From: Mycolicibacterium sarraceniae
GTDB lineage: Bacteria; Actinomycetota; Actinomycetes; Mycobacteriales; Mycobacteriaceae
DNA: 64,000 nucleotides
Assembly (NCBI RefSeq): GCF_010731875.1
Contig: NZ_AP022595.1
Location: 62,001 to 126,000 of the forward strand
Reading direction: 5' to 3'
Both the position numbers and the translations under genes were made by a program. Position 1 is the first letter of the stretch, and each line of letters starts with the position of its first letter. Below are positions 51,556 through 60,077 of the stretch, one piece after another. The notes beneath the pieces are model-generated. The model ran no database searches and was not told the origin of the DNA. It saw only the letters and a program-made list of their open reading frames with translations.

Positions 51556-52320
51556 GTGTCAGAGCCAACCGTGCAATTCCGCCGTCTCGCCGAGCAGGTT
51601 GCCGACCAACTGCGACGGCGCATCCTGCTGGGCGAGCTCGCCGACGGCAGCATCCTTCCCAAAGAGGACGAACTGCTGCGCGAGTTCCCGGTCAGCAAGC
51701 CGTCACTGCGCGAGGCCATGCGGATCCTGGAAGCCGAAGGCCTGCTGCGGGTGCGGCGCGGCAAGCTCGGCGGCGCCGTGGTCCGTCGGCCCAATGCCGC
51801 GAACGTGGCCTACACGATCGGTCTGGTGCTCGGCTCCCAGGAAGTGAGCCTGTCCGACGTTGGCGGCGCACTCCGGCAGATGGAACCGGCGTGCGCGGCC
51901 CTGTGCGCACAGCGCGCCGACCGGGAACGCACGGTGGTACCGGCGCTGCGCCAGCTGCATGCCGAGGCCGTCGATGCCGCCGACGATTTTCAGAGCGCGA
52001 TCTCGGCGAGCCGGCGCTACCACGAAGCCCTGGTGTCCTACTGCGGCAACCAGACCATGATCATGCTGGCCGGCGCACTCGAGACGCTGTGGTCGGCGCA
52101 CGAACAAAGCTGGTCAACCCAGGTGAGTGACGACAGCATCGTGCCCGTCGACGAGCGGCTGGCGGTCCTGGAGGAACACCGTCAGGTGATCGATGCCATC
52201 GAGGCCGGCGATTCACGGCGGGCCCATGACCTTGCCGCGGCCCACCTGGTGAACGCCCAGCACTACCCCGGATCAGCGGGAACGGTGGACCCCGGCATGG
52301 TTCGTCACTGGGATCATTGA
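51556..52320 (+). CDS. GntR (FadR/FCD) family transcriptional regulator
   Basis: 254 aa from GTG 51556. Winged HTH: VADQLRRRILLGELADGSIL, PKEDELLREFPVSKPSLREA, MRILEAEGLLRVRRGKLGGA. The FCD ligand domain has a metal-type triad region (RRYHEALVSYCGN, EEHRQVIDAIEAGDSRRAHD). First gene before the AMP-ligase (30-bp gap) in the same direction, so it probably controls the catabolic cluster 52351-56009 in response to a substrate acid. TTG 51514 would add 14 residues. Confidence 0.88.
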   Translation: MSEPTVQFRRLAEQVADQLRRRILLGELADGSILPKEDELLREFPVSKPSLREAMRILEAEGLLRVRRGKLGGAVVRRPNAANVAYTIGLVLGSQEVSLSDVGGALRQMEPACAALCAQRADRERTVVPALRQLHAEAVDAADDFQSAISASRRYHEALVSYCGNQTMIMLAGALETLWSAHEQSWSTQVSDDSIVPVDERLAVLEEHRQVIDAIEAGDSRRAHDLAAAHLVNAQHYPGSAGTVDPGMVRHWDH

Positions 52321-52350
52321 CGCGGCTCGTCATTTTCATATGATTTGGTG

Positions 52351-53955
52351 ATGGCTGTCGACGTCACCGCCACGACCAGCGCCGAAGCGGCGCACTACCG
52401 GGCCGCCGGCTGGTGGTCGGACACCACGCTGTCCGACTGTGCTCGCCGCAATGCGGTGTCCACACCGGACAAGGCGGCCTATGTCGACTTCGGAGTCGAC
52501 GCGCCGGACCGGGAGCTGACCTGGTCGGAGTTCGACAACGCCGCCACCAACCTCGCGGTGCAGCTACACGGGCTGGGCGTGGCGCCCGGGGACCGGGTGG
52601 CGATCTGGCATGGCGACAGCATCGCCATCCACGTCCTGCTGGTCGCTATCGAGCGGTGTGGGGCGGTGAGCGTGGGACTCGGGGCGCGCGCCGGCGTGCG
52701 GGAGGCCGCGCAGATCATGCGGACCGCGCAGCCGTCGCTATTGGTCAGCGACCCCGCGCGGGGCGCGCAGGCAGCCGAGGCTGCCGCCGAGGTGTCGGTG
52801 CGCACGGTGGTGCTCGGCCCCGGCGGACTCAGTATTGACACCACCACAACCGGACCGGACCTCTCCGCCGGGCTGACGGCCGTAGGGCCCGATGACGCCT
52901 TCCTCATCAACTCGACCTCGGGCACCACCGGCCTGCCCAAGTGTGTCGTCCACAACCAGAACCGCTGGCATTACTTTCACCAGAAGGCTGTCGCCAACGG
53001 CGAACTGAGCGCCGACGACATTTTCCTGCCGGTCATTCCCACCCCGTTCGGCTTCGGAATCTGGACTTCACACACCACCCCGATCTATCTCGGCGCGACG
53101 ACCGTGCGCATCGAACGGTTCGACCCGGCCGCGACGTGCGCCGCCATCGAGCGCCACCGTGCAACGGTGTTGTGCTGTGTGAGTACACAATTGATGATGA
53201 TCCTGGCCAACACCGCCTCCCGGGAACACGACCTGTCCAGCCTGCGCATCGTGTTCACCGGCGGCGAGCCGCTGCCGTATGCGCAGGCCGCCCAGTTCGA
53301 AGAACTGACCGGGGTCACCATCCTGCAGTTCTACGGATCCAACGAAACCGGCATGCTCAGCGCGACGACTGTCAACGATTCGCTGCACCACCGGCTGCGG
53401 ACCGCCGGGCAGATCGTGCCCGAGATGCAGGTGCGCCTGTTCGACGGCGATGACGACGTCACGGATTCTGGTCGCGGACAGCCGGTTTGCCGCGGCCCCG
53501 CGCTCAGCCTGGGCTACCTGGGTGGCACCGACCACGACAAGCTGTACACCAACGACGGCTGGATGCGGATGGGCGACATCTGCGAGGTGGACGGTGACGG
53601 ATACCTGGTGCTGGCCGGGCGAACGTCCGACTTCATCCTGCGCGGCGGCAAGAACATCAGTGCGGTCGCCGTCGAAGAGGTCGTGAACACCCACCCCACA
53701 GTTGCGGTGGCCGCCGCGGTGGCCATGCCCGATCCCCTCTTCGGTGAGCGCGTCTGCGTCTTCGCCGAACTCATCAATCCCGGCGACACACTCGAGCTGG
53801 CTGCCCTCGTCGACCATCTGCTGGCCCAGGGCGTCTCCAAGGAACTACTGCCCGAACGCCTCGAGGTGCTCGAGGAACTTCCGCGCTCCTCCGGCGGCAA
53901 GATCGCCAAAGGCCAACTCCGCGAGAATATCCGATCAATACTGGAGAGATCATGA
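52351..53955 (+). CDS. AMP-dependent acyl-CoA synthetase
   Basis: 534 aa. Adenylation P-loop STSGTTGLPKCVVHNQN, A5 motif YGSNETGMLS, A7/A8 WMRMGDICEVDGDGYLVLAG and RTSDFILRGGKNISAVAVEE, A10 Lys in PRSSGGKIAKGQLREN. It activates a carboxylic acid to its CoA ester. ATG 52351; the stop overlaps the aldolase start (ATGA), so the genes are coupled. Substrate not predictable from sequence. Confidence 0.92.
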   Translation: MAVDVTATTSAEAAHYRAAGWWSDTTLSDCARRNAVSTPDKAAYVDFGVDAPDRELTWSEFDNAATNLAVQLHGLGVAPGDRVAIWHGDSIAIHVLLVAIERCGAVSVGLGARAGVREAAQIMRTAQPSLLVSDPARGAQAAEAAAEVSVRTVVLGPGGLSIDTTTTGPDLSAGLTAVGPDDAFLINSTSGTTGLPKCVVHNQNRWHYFHQKAVANGELSADDIFLPVIPTPFGFGIWTSHTTPIYLGATTVRIERFDPAATCAAIERHRATVLCCVSTQLMMILANTASREHDLSSLRIVFTGGEPLPYAQAAQFEELTGVTILQFYGSNETGMLSATTVNDSLHHRLRTAGQIVPEMQVRLFDGDDDVTDSGRGQPVCRGPALSLGYLGGTDHDKLYTNDGWMRMGDICEVDGDGYLVLAGRTSDFILRGGKNISAVAVEEVVNTHPTVAVAAAVAMPDPLFGERVCVFAELINPGDTLELAALVDHLLAQGVSKELLPERLEVLEELPRSSGGKIAKGQLRENIRSILERS

Positions 53956-54725
53956 GCACACCAGAAGTGCGCAAGGGCGGCCTGGGCGTGTGGGCGCCGT
54001 CGAAGACACCGCAGATCGGGGTCGACCTGAGCGACGAGCAGATGATGGCGGTGGCGTTCCGTCACCTCGCCGACATCGGCTTCGCCGAGAACATGGCCGG
54101 GCACATCACCTGGCAGCCCGAGGGGCAGACCGACATGTTCGTCAACCCGTGGGGACTGTGGTGGCAGGAACTCACCGCATCCGACATCTGTGTGGTGGAC
54201 GAGGACGCACACGTGGTTCGCGGCCGCTGGGACGTCACACCGGCGATCCACCTGCACACCGAGATTCACCGGCAGCGCCCAGATGCGCGGGTGGTGATCC
54301 ACAATCACCCCTACTACGTCAGCGTGATCGCGGCGCTGGGAGTGCTGCCGGGCCTCGTCCACCAGACCGGCGCGCTGTTCCTCGACGACATGTATCTGGT
54401 CGAGAAGTACGACGGTGAGATCGACGCACCTTGGCGCGCAGCGGAACTCGCCGGCCAGATCGGCTCGGCCAACCTGGTGATCCTGGCCAACCACGGTGTC
54501 ATCGCCACCGGGCACGATCTGGCCGCGGCGGTGTATCGGGCGGTGTCCATCGAGCGGGTCTGCCGCCTGGCCTACGACGTGATGATCACCGGCACCGCGC
54601 CATCTACGATGAACCGCGGCGACATGATCGGCATGCAGGCCTCGCTGATCGAACGCGCTGCCGACGTGTACTGGGCCGGCGCGGCCCGCATGACCATCAA
54701 GGCCGACCGCGGTGTCCTGAGCTGA
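53952..54725 (+). CDS. Class II aldolase/adducin family protein
   Basis: 257 aa. FRHLADIGFAENMAGHITWQ, IHLHTEIHRQRPDARVVIHN, HPYYVSVIAALGVLPGLVHQ, LVILANHGVIATGHDLAAAV. The zinc ligand HNHPYY and distal His in ANHGV are present. Family enzymes split or decarboxylate hydroxy/keto acids. Middle gene of the ligase-aldolase-amidohydrolase operon. Confidence 0.92.
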   Translation: MSTPEVRKGGLGVWAPSKTPQIGVDLSDEQMMAVAFRHLADIGFAENMAGHITWQPEGQTDMFVNPWGLWWQELTASDICVVDEDAHVVRGRWDVTPAIHLHTEIHRQRPDARVVIHNHPYYVSVIAALGVLPGLVHQTGALFLDDMYLVEKYDGEIDAPWRAAELAGQIGSANLVILANHGVIATGHDLAAAVYRAVSIERVCRLAYDVMITGTAPSTMNRGDMIGMQASLIERAADVYWAGAARMTIKADRGVLS

Positions 54726-54740
54726 TAAGGAGCTCAACGC

Positions 54741-56009
54741 ATGGCTTCCATCGACGAGCTGCAAACGAATCTGAACTTCACCACCGCCAAGACGGGTGCG
54801 GACCGCACGGTCACCTTCCTGCCGGAACCCGAACGCGCAGAACGCTACTACACCGTCATCTCCGTCGACGATCACATCGTGGAGCCACCCGACACGTTCG
54901 AAGGGCGGGTGCCGGCCAAGTTCGCCGACCGGGCGCCGCGGGTGGTCGACACCGAGGACGGCGGCCAGACCTGGATGTACGACGGCCAGTCGCTGCCGAA
55001 TGTCGGTTTCAACGCCGTTGTCGGCCGGCCGGTGTCGGAGTACGGCTTCGAGCCGGCACGGTTCGACGAAATGCGCCGCGGCGCCTGGGATATCCATGCC
55101 CGCGTGAAGGACATGGACCTCAACGGTGTGTACGCCTCGCTGAACTTCCCGTCGTTCCTGCCCGGGTTCGCCGGCCAGCGGCTCCAGCAGGTGACCACCG
55201 ACCGCGACCTCGCGATGGCTTCAGTCAGAGCATGGAACGACTGGCACATCGACTCGTGGGCCGGAACCTATCCCGGGCGGATCATCCCGTGTCAGCTGCC
55301 GTGGCTGCTGGACCCTGAGGTCGGCGCGAAGATGATTTACGAGAACGCCGAACGCGGCTTCCACGCCGTGACCTTCAGCGAGAACCCGGCCATGCTGGGG
55401 CTGCCGACCATCCACTCCGGCTACTGGGAGCCGATCATGGCCGCCTGCGCGGACACCGGGACGGTGATCAACCTGCACATCGGCTCGTCGGGCACGTCGC
55501 CGTCCACGACAGCAGACGCCCCGCCCGATGTGGCGGGTGTGCTGTTCTTCGCCTACGCCATCAGCGCAGCGGTCGACTGGCTGTACTCGGGTGTGTGCAG
55601 CCGCTACCCGGACCTGAAGATCTGCCTGTCCGAAGGCGGAATCGGCTGGGTGGCAGGACTTCTGGACCGTCTGGACCACATGTTGGGCTATCACGAGATG
55701 TACGGAACGTGGAAGGGACTCGGCGAAACCCTCACCCCGGCCGAGGTGTTCACCCGCAACTTCTGGTTCTGCGCGGTCGAGGACCAATCGTCATTCATCC
55801 AGTACGAGCGGATCGGCCCCGACAACATCCTGCTCGAGGCCGACTACCCGCACTGCGATTCGACATGGCCGCACACCCAGCGGACTATCCGCGAGCAGAT
55901 CAACGGACTGCCTGATGAGATCATCCGAAAAGTGACGTGGGAGAACGCCTCACGGCTCTACCAGCATCCGGTCCCGGAGGCCATCCAGCAGAATCCGGAC
56001 GCCTACTGA
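54741..56009 (+). CDS. Amidohydrolase-2 family metal-dependent hydrolase/decarboxylase
   Basis: 422 aa TIM-barrel. SVDDHIVEPPDTFEGRVPAK (metal Asp/His at strand 1), INLHIGSSGTSPSTTADAPP (strand 5 His), CLSEGGIGWVAGLLDRLDHM, LLEADYPHCDSTWPHTQRTI (late Asp region). Relatives include ACMSD-type decarboxylases and hydrolases of ring-cleavage products. AAGGAGCTCAACGC precedes ATG 54741. Third gene of the cluster; its stop directly abuts the convergent dehydrogenase gene. Confidence 0.9.
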   Translation: MASIDELQTNLNFTTAKTGADRTVTFLPEPERAERYYTVISVDDHIVEPPDTFEGRVPAKFADRAPRVVDTEDGGQTWMYDGQSLPNVGFNAVVGRPVSEYGFEPARFDEMRRGAWDIHARVKDMDLNGVYASLNFPSFLPGFAGQRLQQVTTDRDLAMASVRAWNDWHIDSWAGTYPGRIIPCQLPWLLDPEVGAKMIYENAERGFHAVTFSENPAMLGLPTIHSGYWEPIMAACADTGTVINLHIGSSGTSPSTTADAPPDVAGVLFFAYAISAAVDWLYSGVCSRYPDLKICLSEGGIGWVAGLLDRLDHMLGYHEMYGTWKGLGETLTPAEVFTRNFWFCAVEDQSSFIQYERIGPDNILLEADYPHCDSTWPHTQRTIREQINGLPDEIIRKVTWENASRLYQHPVPEAIQQNPDAY

Positions 56010-56948
56010 TCACTGTCGGTCAAGCCACTCCGCGATAGCGGCGACGGCATCGGAAAAGAAGATGCGGTAGGGGCGGTCGGCGACGTAGCCGATGTGCGGG
56101 GTGGCAATGACGTTGTCGAGCGTGCGCAACGGATGCCCGGCCGGCAGCGGTTCGGTGTCGAAGACGTCGAGGGCGGCCGCCCGGATGCTCTTGGCTTCCA
56201 ACGCCGCGACCAAGGCGGCCTCGTCGACGAGCGGCCCGCGAGAGGTGTTGACCAGCAGCGCAGTTGGCTTCATCAGCGCCAGTTCGGCCGCGCCGATCAG
56301 GCCGGTGGACCGTTCACTGAGCTTCATGTGGACGGTCAGCACATCGGAGCCGGCGAACAGCTCTTCTTTGTCGACACGAGTCGCGCCGGCCTCGGCGGCC
56401 GCCTCCGGCGTCAGGTTCTGGCTCCACGCGATCACCTGCATACCGAACGCCTCACCGATCCGCGCGACGCGAGCTCCGATGCGGCCCAGGCCCAGAACGC
56501 CCAGCACCCGTCCGGACAGCTCGCGTCCCACCGATACCTGCCAGCCGCCGTCGCGGATCGATAGACTCTCCGAGACCAGGTTGCGGGCACCGGCCAGGAT
56601 CAGCGCCCAGGTCAGCTCCACCGTCGAAGCCACGGTGCCGCCGGTGGTCCCTAAGTGGATGCCGTGTTCCTCGGCTGCGGCCATGTCGATGGAGGCGTTG
56701 AACGGTCCGGTGGAGGCGATCATCTTCAGGTTCGGCAGTCGTTCGATGATGCTGCGCGGCAATGGGGTTCGTTCCCGCATCACGAAGATGATGTCGAAGG
56801 GCGCCAGCCGTGCGACGAGTGCGTCGGGATCGAAGATGTGGTCGCTGAAGACCGTGACGTCCGCACGGTCGGCAATCGCCGACCAGTCGGCCATCTCGAG
56901 AGCGACATTCTGGTAGTCGTCGAGGACCGCCACCTGTACCCGCGTCAC
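56010..56948 (-). CDS. D-2-hydroxyacid dehydrogenase
   Basis: 312 aa NAD(H)-dependent, phosphoglycerate-dehydrogenase superfamily. VLGLGRIGARVARIGEAFGM nucleotide motif, SRGPLVDEAALVAALEAKSI with the catalytic Arg region, FDTEPLPAGHPL (Glu), VIATPHIGYVADRPYRI (His). Starts GTG 56948 inside the stop of the isochorismatase relic (GTGA). Convergent with the amidohydrolase. May handle a 2-keto or 2-hydroxy acid of the same pathway. Confidence 0.92.
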   Translation of the reverse strand: MTRVQVAVLDDYQNVALEMADWSAIADRADVTVFSDHIFDPDALVARLAPFDIIFVMRERTPLPRSIIERLPNLKMIASTGPFNASIDMAAAEEHGIHLGTTGGTVASTVELTWALILAGARNLVSESLSIRDGGWQVSVGRELSGRVLGVLGLGRIGARVARIGEAFGMQVIAWSQNLTPEAAAEAGATRVDKEELFAGSDVLTVHMKLSERSTGLIGAAELALMKPTALLVNTSRGPLVDEAALVAALEAKSIRAAALDVFDTEPLPAGHPLRTLDNVIATPHIGYVADRPYRIFFSDAVAAIAEWLDRQ

Positions 56949-57386
56949 ACGAGCTGCCCGATGAACTCGTCGGCGGTCATCGGCAGGGAGAACATCGGGT
57001 AGTCGTACTTGAACGCGTTCCCGTGTTCCTCCACCGAGGTCGCCGCCACGCAGCAGTTGGTCAGGAACCCACCCAGTGCGATGGTCGTGATGCCCTTACT
57101 GCGCAGGATGAAGTCCAGGTTGGTGCTGGCGAAGGCGTCCAGACCACACTTGCCCTCGATAGGGGTGGTTGGTGATCTCGCCGTAGCCCTCGGCGAAGGT
57201 GATCGGCGCATGCATGACCGCCGCCCCGGCGGTGCGCGCCGCCGTCAACACGTCGCGGGTGTGCGTAAGCAGGTCCGTTTTCGCCATCACCTCCGACACC
57301 GCCCCGTGCAGGACTCCACCGTCGGTGGTGAAGTCGTTCTGGTATTCGATCAACACCACGGCGGTGGTTTTGGGATCAAAGGTCAT
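56945..57386 (-). pseudogene. Isochorismatase-family hydrolase with two missing blocks
   Basis: N-terminal piece (ATG 57386): TTAVVLIEYQNDFTTDGGVL, HAPITFAEGYGEITNHPY. Then a frame change to PIEGKCGLDAFASTNLDFIL, RSKGITTIALGGFLTNCCVA, ATSVEEHGNAFKYDYPMFSL. As I recall the family, about 25 residues stand between NHPY and IEGK, and about 21 (ESTMRTGYE...TLTD) between TNCCV and the CVAATS motif; both are absent. The catalytic Asp and Cys are still present, but the frame break makes it non-functional. Confidence 0.78.
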
Positions 57387-57426
57387 GTCCGCAGGCTAAT
57401 CCGATCAGCGCCGGAGTCAACGATCA

Positions 57427-57984
57427 GTGATCCTGCTCAGCCACCCTGCGTCCGCGGCGCTGCTTGCCGACAGCAGGCCGGCGTTGCTCATCGGTGAGGT
57501 GATTGGAACGCTACTGTTCCCCGCCGTCGGAGTCCCTCTGCTGGTCCTCGGCCTGCTCGGCGCAGGCGTCAACGTCCTCACCTCAGTCAACGAACACAAG
57601 GCCGAAAGCACCGCTCCCCCAGTGAACGTCGGGCAATGCATCACCGGCGAGGCGATGGCTTCCGGAGTGATCGGTGCGCGTGGCATCGTCGCGTGCAGCC
57701 AGCCGGCCGGGGTCTTCGAAGTGGTCAGCGCAGGTGGCCGAGACGCCCCGAGCCCCGATGGAGCGCGCGACCCTACCGATTACCGGGATGCCAACGTCAA
57801 ACACCCGCTTGTTGATCGCACCCGCACCGACACCATCAAACCTGTCGCATGCACCGATGCGTCCGCTGAGTTCACAGTGCTGCAGCGTTTCGAAAAGACC
57901 GACTACGACCTCTGCCCAGTCGGATCGCACCAGCGCATCGGGACTGATCCGCCGCGGACCTACTGCACCGGGCCGCCCGCCTAG
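57427..57984 (+). CDS. Membrane-anchored exported protein with paired cysteines
   Basis: 185 aa, GTG 57427. N-terminal hydrophobic segment about 20-50 (ALLIGEVIGTLLFPAVGVPL, LVLGLLGAGVNV), then an external domain beginning VNVGQCITGEAMA with four Cys in pairs (QCITG/VACSQ, VACTDAS/DLCPVGS) and a fifth in TYCTG. Similar Cys patterns occur in LppU-like septum/lipoprotein families; identity not certain. Confidence 0.55.
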   Translation: MILLSHPASAALLADSRPALLIGEVIGTLLFPAVGVPLLVLGLLGAGVNVLTSVNEHKAESTAPPVNVGQCITGEAMASGVIGARGIVACSQPAGVFEVVSAGGRDAPSPDGARDPTDYRDANVKHPLVDRTRTDTIKPVACTDASAEFTVLQRFEKTDYDLCPVGSHQRIGTDPPRTYCTGPPA

Positions 57985-58005
57985 GTGGTGCGGTTCGGCG
58001 CGCTT

Positions 58006-58335
58006 TCAGGCGCCCAGCGCAGGCGAGCGCGCCGAAATCCCCGGCGTGCGCACCCGACGGCCGAATGCCCGGCCTCCCCGCTCAGTGGCGGTCAATGCGC
58101 CCCACACCCCGTAGGGCTCGGGCGTGTTCAACGCGTGCTCAAGGCAACGCGCCCGCACCGGGCAACTCGCGCAGATTCCCTTGGCTTGTTGCTCCAGTTG
58201 TCTGCGATCGCCTCGGGGGTTGTCCTCGGGGAAGAACACATCGCCTGGTTGGCCAACACAGTTGCCCAATGCCTGCCATTCCCGTTGCCAGACTGTCGGT
58301 TCGGGAAGGATGCCTCGCGTTTGCACGATCGCCAT
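58006..58335 (-). CDS. WhiB family iron-sulfur transcription factor
   Basis: 109 aa from ATG 58335. Four cluster cysteines C26 (ALGNCVGQ), C55 and C58 (GICASC), C64 (RARCLEHAL), the turn EPYGVWGALT, then an Arg-rich DNA-binding tail (RGGRAFGRRVRTPG). [4Fe-4S] redox sensor that partners with the primary sigma factor. The frame is open upstream to 58452, but MAIVQTRGILPEP is the more typical start. Divergent from the Ddn-like gene (116-bp gap). Confidence 0.9.
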   Translation of the reverse strand: MAIVQTRGILPEPTVWQREWQALGNCVGQPGDVFFPEDNPRGDRRQLEQQAKGICASCPVRARCLEHALNTPEPYGVWGALTATERGGRAFGRRVRTPGISARSPALGA

Positions 58336-58451
58336 TCTGCGCCGGCTCACGTCCCAATCCGAGGTATCGGATCGGCGTGAGTCTGACGTCGGCGCGTTTT
58401 CCGGCGCACAGCACCGGTCAGCCCGCCAGAGTCTCAGGGAATAGTCCTGCA

Positions 58452-58895
58452 ATGGCTGGTGTTGGGCTGTCCGTGACTGAACATGCCGAGTTGAGCCCCA
58501 CCGATTGGGTGCGCGAGCAGACCGAACAGATTCTGAAGCAGGGCACCACCGACGGGGTGGAGGTCTTGGACCGACCGATCGTCCTGTTCACCACCACCGG
58601 AGCGAAGTCCGGCAAGAAGCGCTACGTGCCGCTGATGCGCGTCGAGGAAGATGGCCGCTACGCCATGGTCGCCTCGAAGGGCGGCGATCCGGCGCATCCG
58701 TCGTGGTATTACAACGTCAAGAACAACCCGACCGTCATCGCTCAGGACGGTGACAAGGTGGTCACGCTGACCGCCCGCGAGGTGTCCGGAGATGAGCGGG
58801 CCCACTGGTGGGATCTGGCCGTCGAGGCCTACCCGCCCTACGCCGAGTACCAGACCAAAACCTCCCGGTTGATCCCGATTTTCGTGCTCGAGTAG
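58452..58895 (+). CDS. F420-dependent (Ddn-like) nitroreductase family protein
   Basis: 147 aa split-beta-barrel. LSPTDWVREQTEQILKQGTT, RPIVLFTTTGAKSGKKRYVP, MVASKGGDPAHPSWYYNVKN, EAYPPYAEYQTKTSRLIPIF. The K-S-G-K-x-R and GGDPxxPxWYxN blocks bind deazaflavin F420. Quinone reduction is the known role of Ddn relatives. ATG 58452; stop at 58893-58895. Lies 16 bp before the FAD-oxidase relic. Confidence 0.9.
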   Translation: MAGVGLSVTEHAELSPTDWVREQTEQILKQGTTDGVEVLDRPIVLFTTTGAKSGKKRYVPLMRVEEDGRYAMVASKGGDPAHPSWYYNVKNNPTVIAQDGDKVVTLTAREVSGDERAHWWDLAVEAYPPYAEYQTKTSRLIPIFVLE

Positions 58896-58911
58896 CACTA
58901 GCATTCCCCTC

Positions 58912-59875
58912 ATGTCGGGGGAGGTTTCCCGCCAGGCTTTCGTGCGACGAGCACTCGGCGGGTTGGCAGGCGCAGCCCTGCTGGCTTCCTGCCGATCGGT
59001 GACGCCCAATGCCGTGTCGAGCCCGTCCCCGCCAGACTGGAACACGCTGGGCACTCGGCTTGACGGCACGCTGGTCATGCCATCATCGGCCAACTACGCC
59101 GCCGCCAAAGGGGTGTTCAATTCTCGCTTCAACGGGTCCACCCCAGCGGCGGTCATCGCCGTTGCCTCGGTCGCCGATGTGCAGAAAGTCATCGCGTTCG
59201 CCGCTAGAACCACATCGGAATCAGCGCCCGCAGCGGCGGCCACTCGTACATCGGTGCCTCTACCCTCGACGCCACGCTGGTGATCGACCTGCGTCGCCTC
59301 CCCGGCGGGATCGACATCGACGCGGGACGCAATATGGTGACCGTGCCGCCCGCGGCGGATCTGGACTCGGTGCAGGCCCAACTCGCGGCAAGCGGTCGCT
59401 CGATCCCCTCCGGGAGCTGTCCGACGGTCGGTGTCGCGGGGCTGGCCTTGGGTGGTGGGCTGGGTTCGGACGCGCAGCGGTGCGGCCTGACGTGTGACGC
59501 GATGGTGTCGGCCTCGCTGGTCTTGCCCACCGGCGCGGTGGTGACCGCATCCGCCGACGATCACGACGACCTGTTCTGGGCGCTGCGCGGCGGTGGCGGC
59601 GGCAACATCGGGGTGGTGACGTCGCTGACGTTCCGCACATTTGACGCCGCAGACCGCGACGTGGTCACCATGACATTTCAGCGCCCGACGCGGCGAGCGG
59701 CTGGCTGACCGCAGCTCACCGCGCGTTGGGCTCCGCTTCGGTCGGCGGCTACCTCAACTACCCCGAAGCCGGCGATCCATTGTCGCGGTACCTCGGGCTG
59801 AACCTCAAGCGGTTCAACACTATTCGCCGGAATTACGATCCGGCCGGATTGATGTGCTCAGGTATCAGCGGGTAG
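58912..59875 (+). pseudogene. Broken Tat-exported FAD-linked (BBE-type) oxidase
   Basis: Frame 1 (ATG 58912): Tat-like signal VSRQAFVRRALGGLAGAALL, lipobox-like ASC, NSRFNGSTPAAVIAVASVAD. Frame 2: HIGISARSGGHSYIGASTLD (FAD-linking His in GGHSY), GVAGLALGGGLGSDAQRCGL, VTASADDHDDLFWALRGGGG. Frame 3: WLTAAHRALGSASVGGYLNY, LKRFNTIRRNYDPAGLM, the C-terminus. Frameshifts near 59210 and 59690, and about 150 residues of the central substrate domain are missing. Stop at 59873-59875. Confidence 0.8.
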
Positions 59876-60028
59876 CGGGACCGAGCCTAGTGTCCGCTGA
59901 CCGTTTTCTTGGAGCTGCCGGCTCTGGGTTGACAGAATCTCGGCCGCCTGACTGAGCACTGCCCACTGCTGCACGGAATCCCCGAGATGGCTGGCGATGC
60001 CGACCAAGGCCAGCGCTGCCTCGCGCAC
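59858..60028 (-). CDS. Small helical ORF, unknown, possibly a fragment
   Basis: 56 aa from GTG 60028: REAALALVGIASHLGDSVQQ, WAVLSQAAEILSTQSRQLQE, NGQRTLGSVPLPADT. Looks like one amphipathic helical or coiled-coil piece. No clear ribosome site; its end overlaps the oxidase relic by 18 bp. It could be the tail of a lost gene. The rest of 59876-60077 shows nothing. Confidence 0.3.
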   Translation of the reverse strand: MREAALALVGIASHLGDSVQQWAVLSQAAEILSTQSRQLQENGQRTLGSVPLPADT

Positions 60029-60077
60029 GAGTAGGGTGCCACTTCAACAGTGCCGGGCACCTACTCGCTGTGTGGGC

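Noticed and set aside
53514..55097. 527-codon open frame antisense to the ligase-aldolase-amidohydrolase operon
   Set aside because: Spans three well-supported genes on the other strand and has no recognisable domain.
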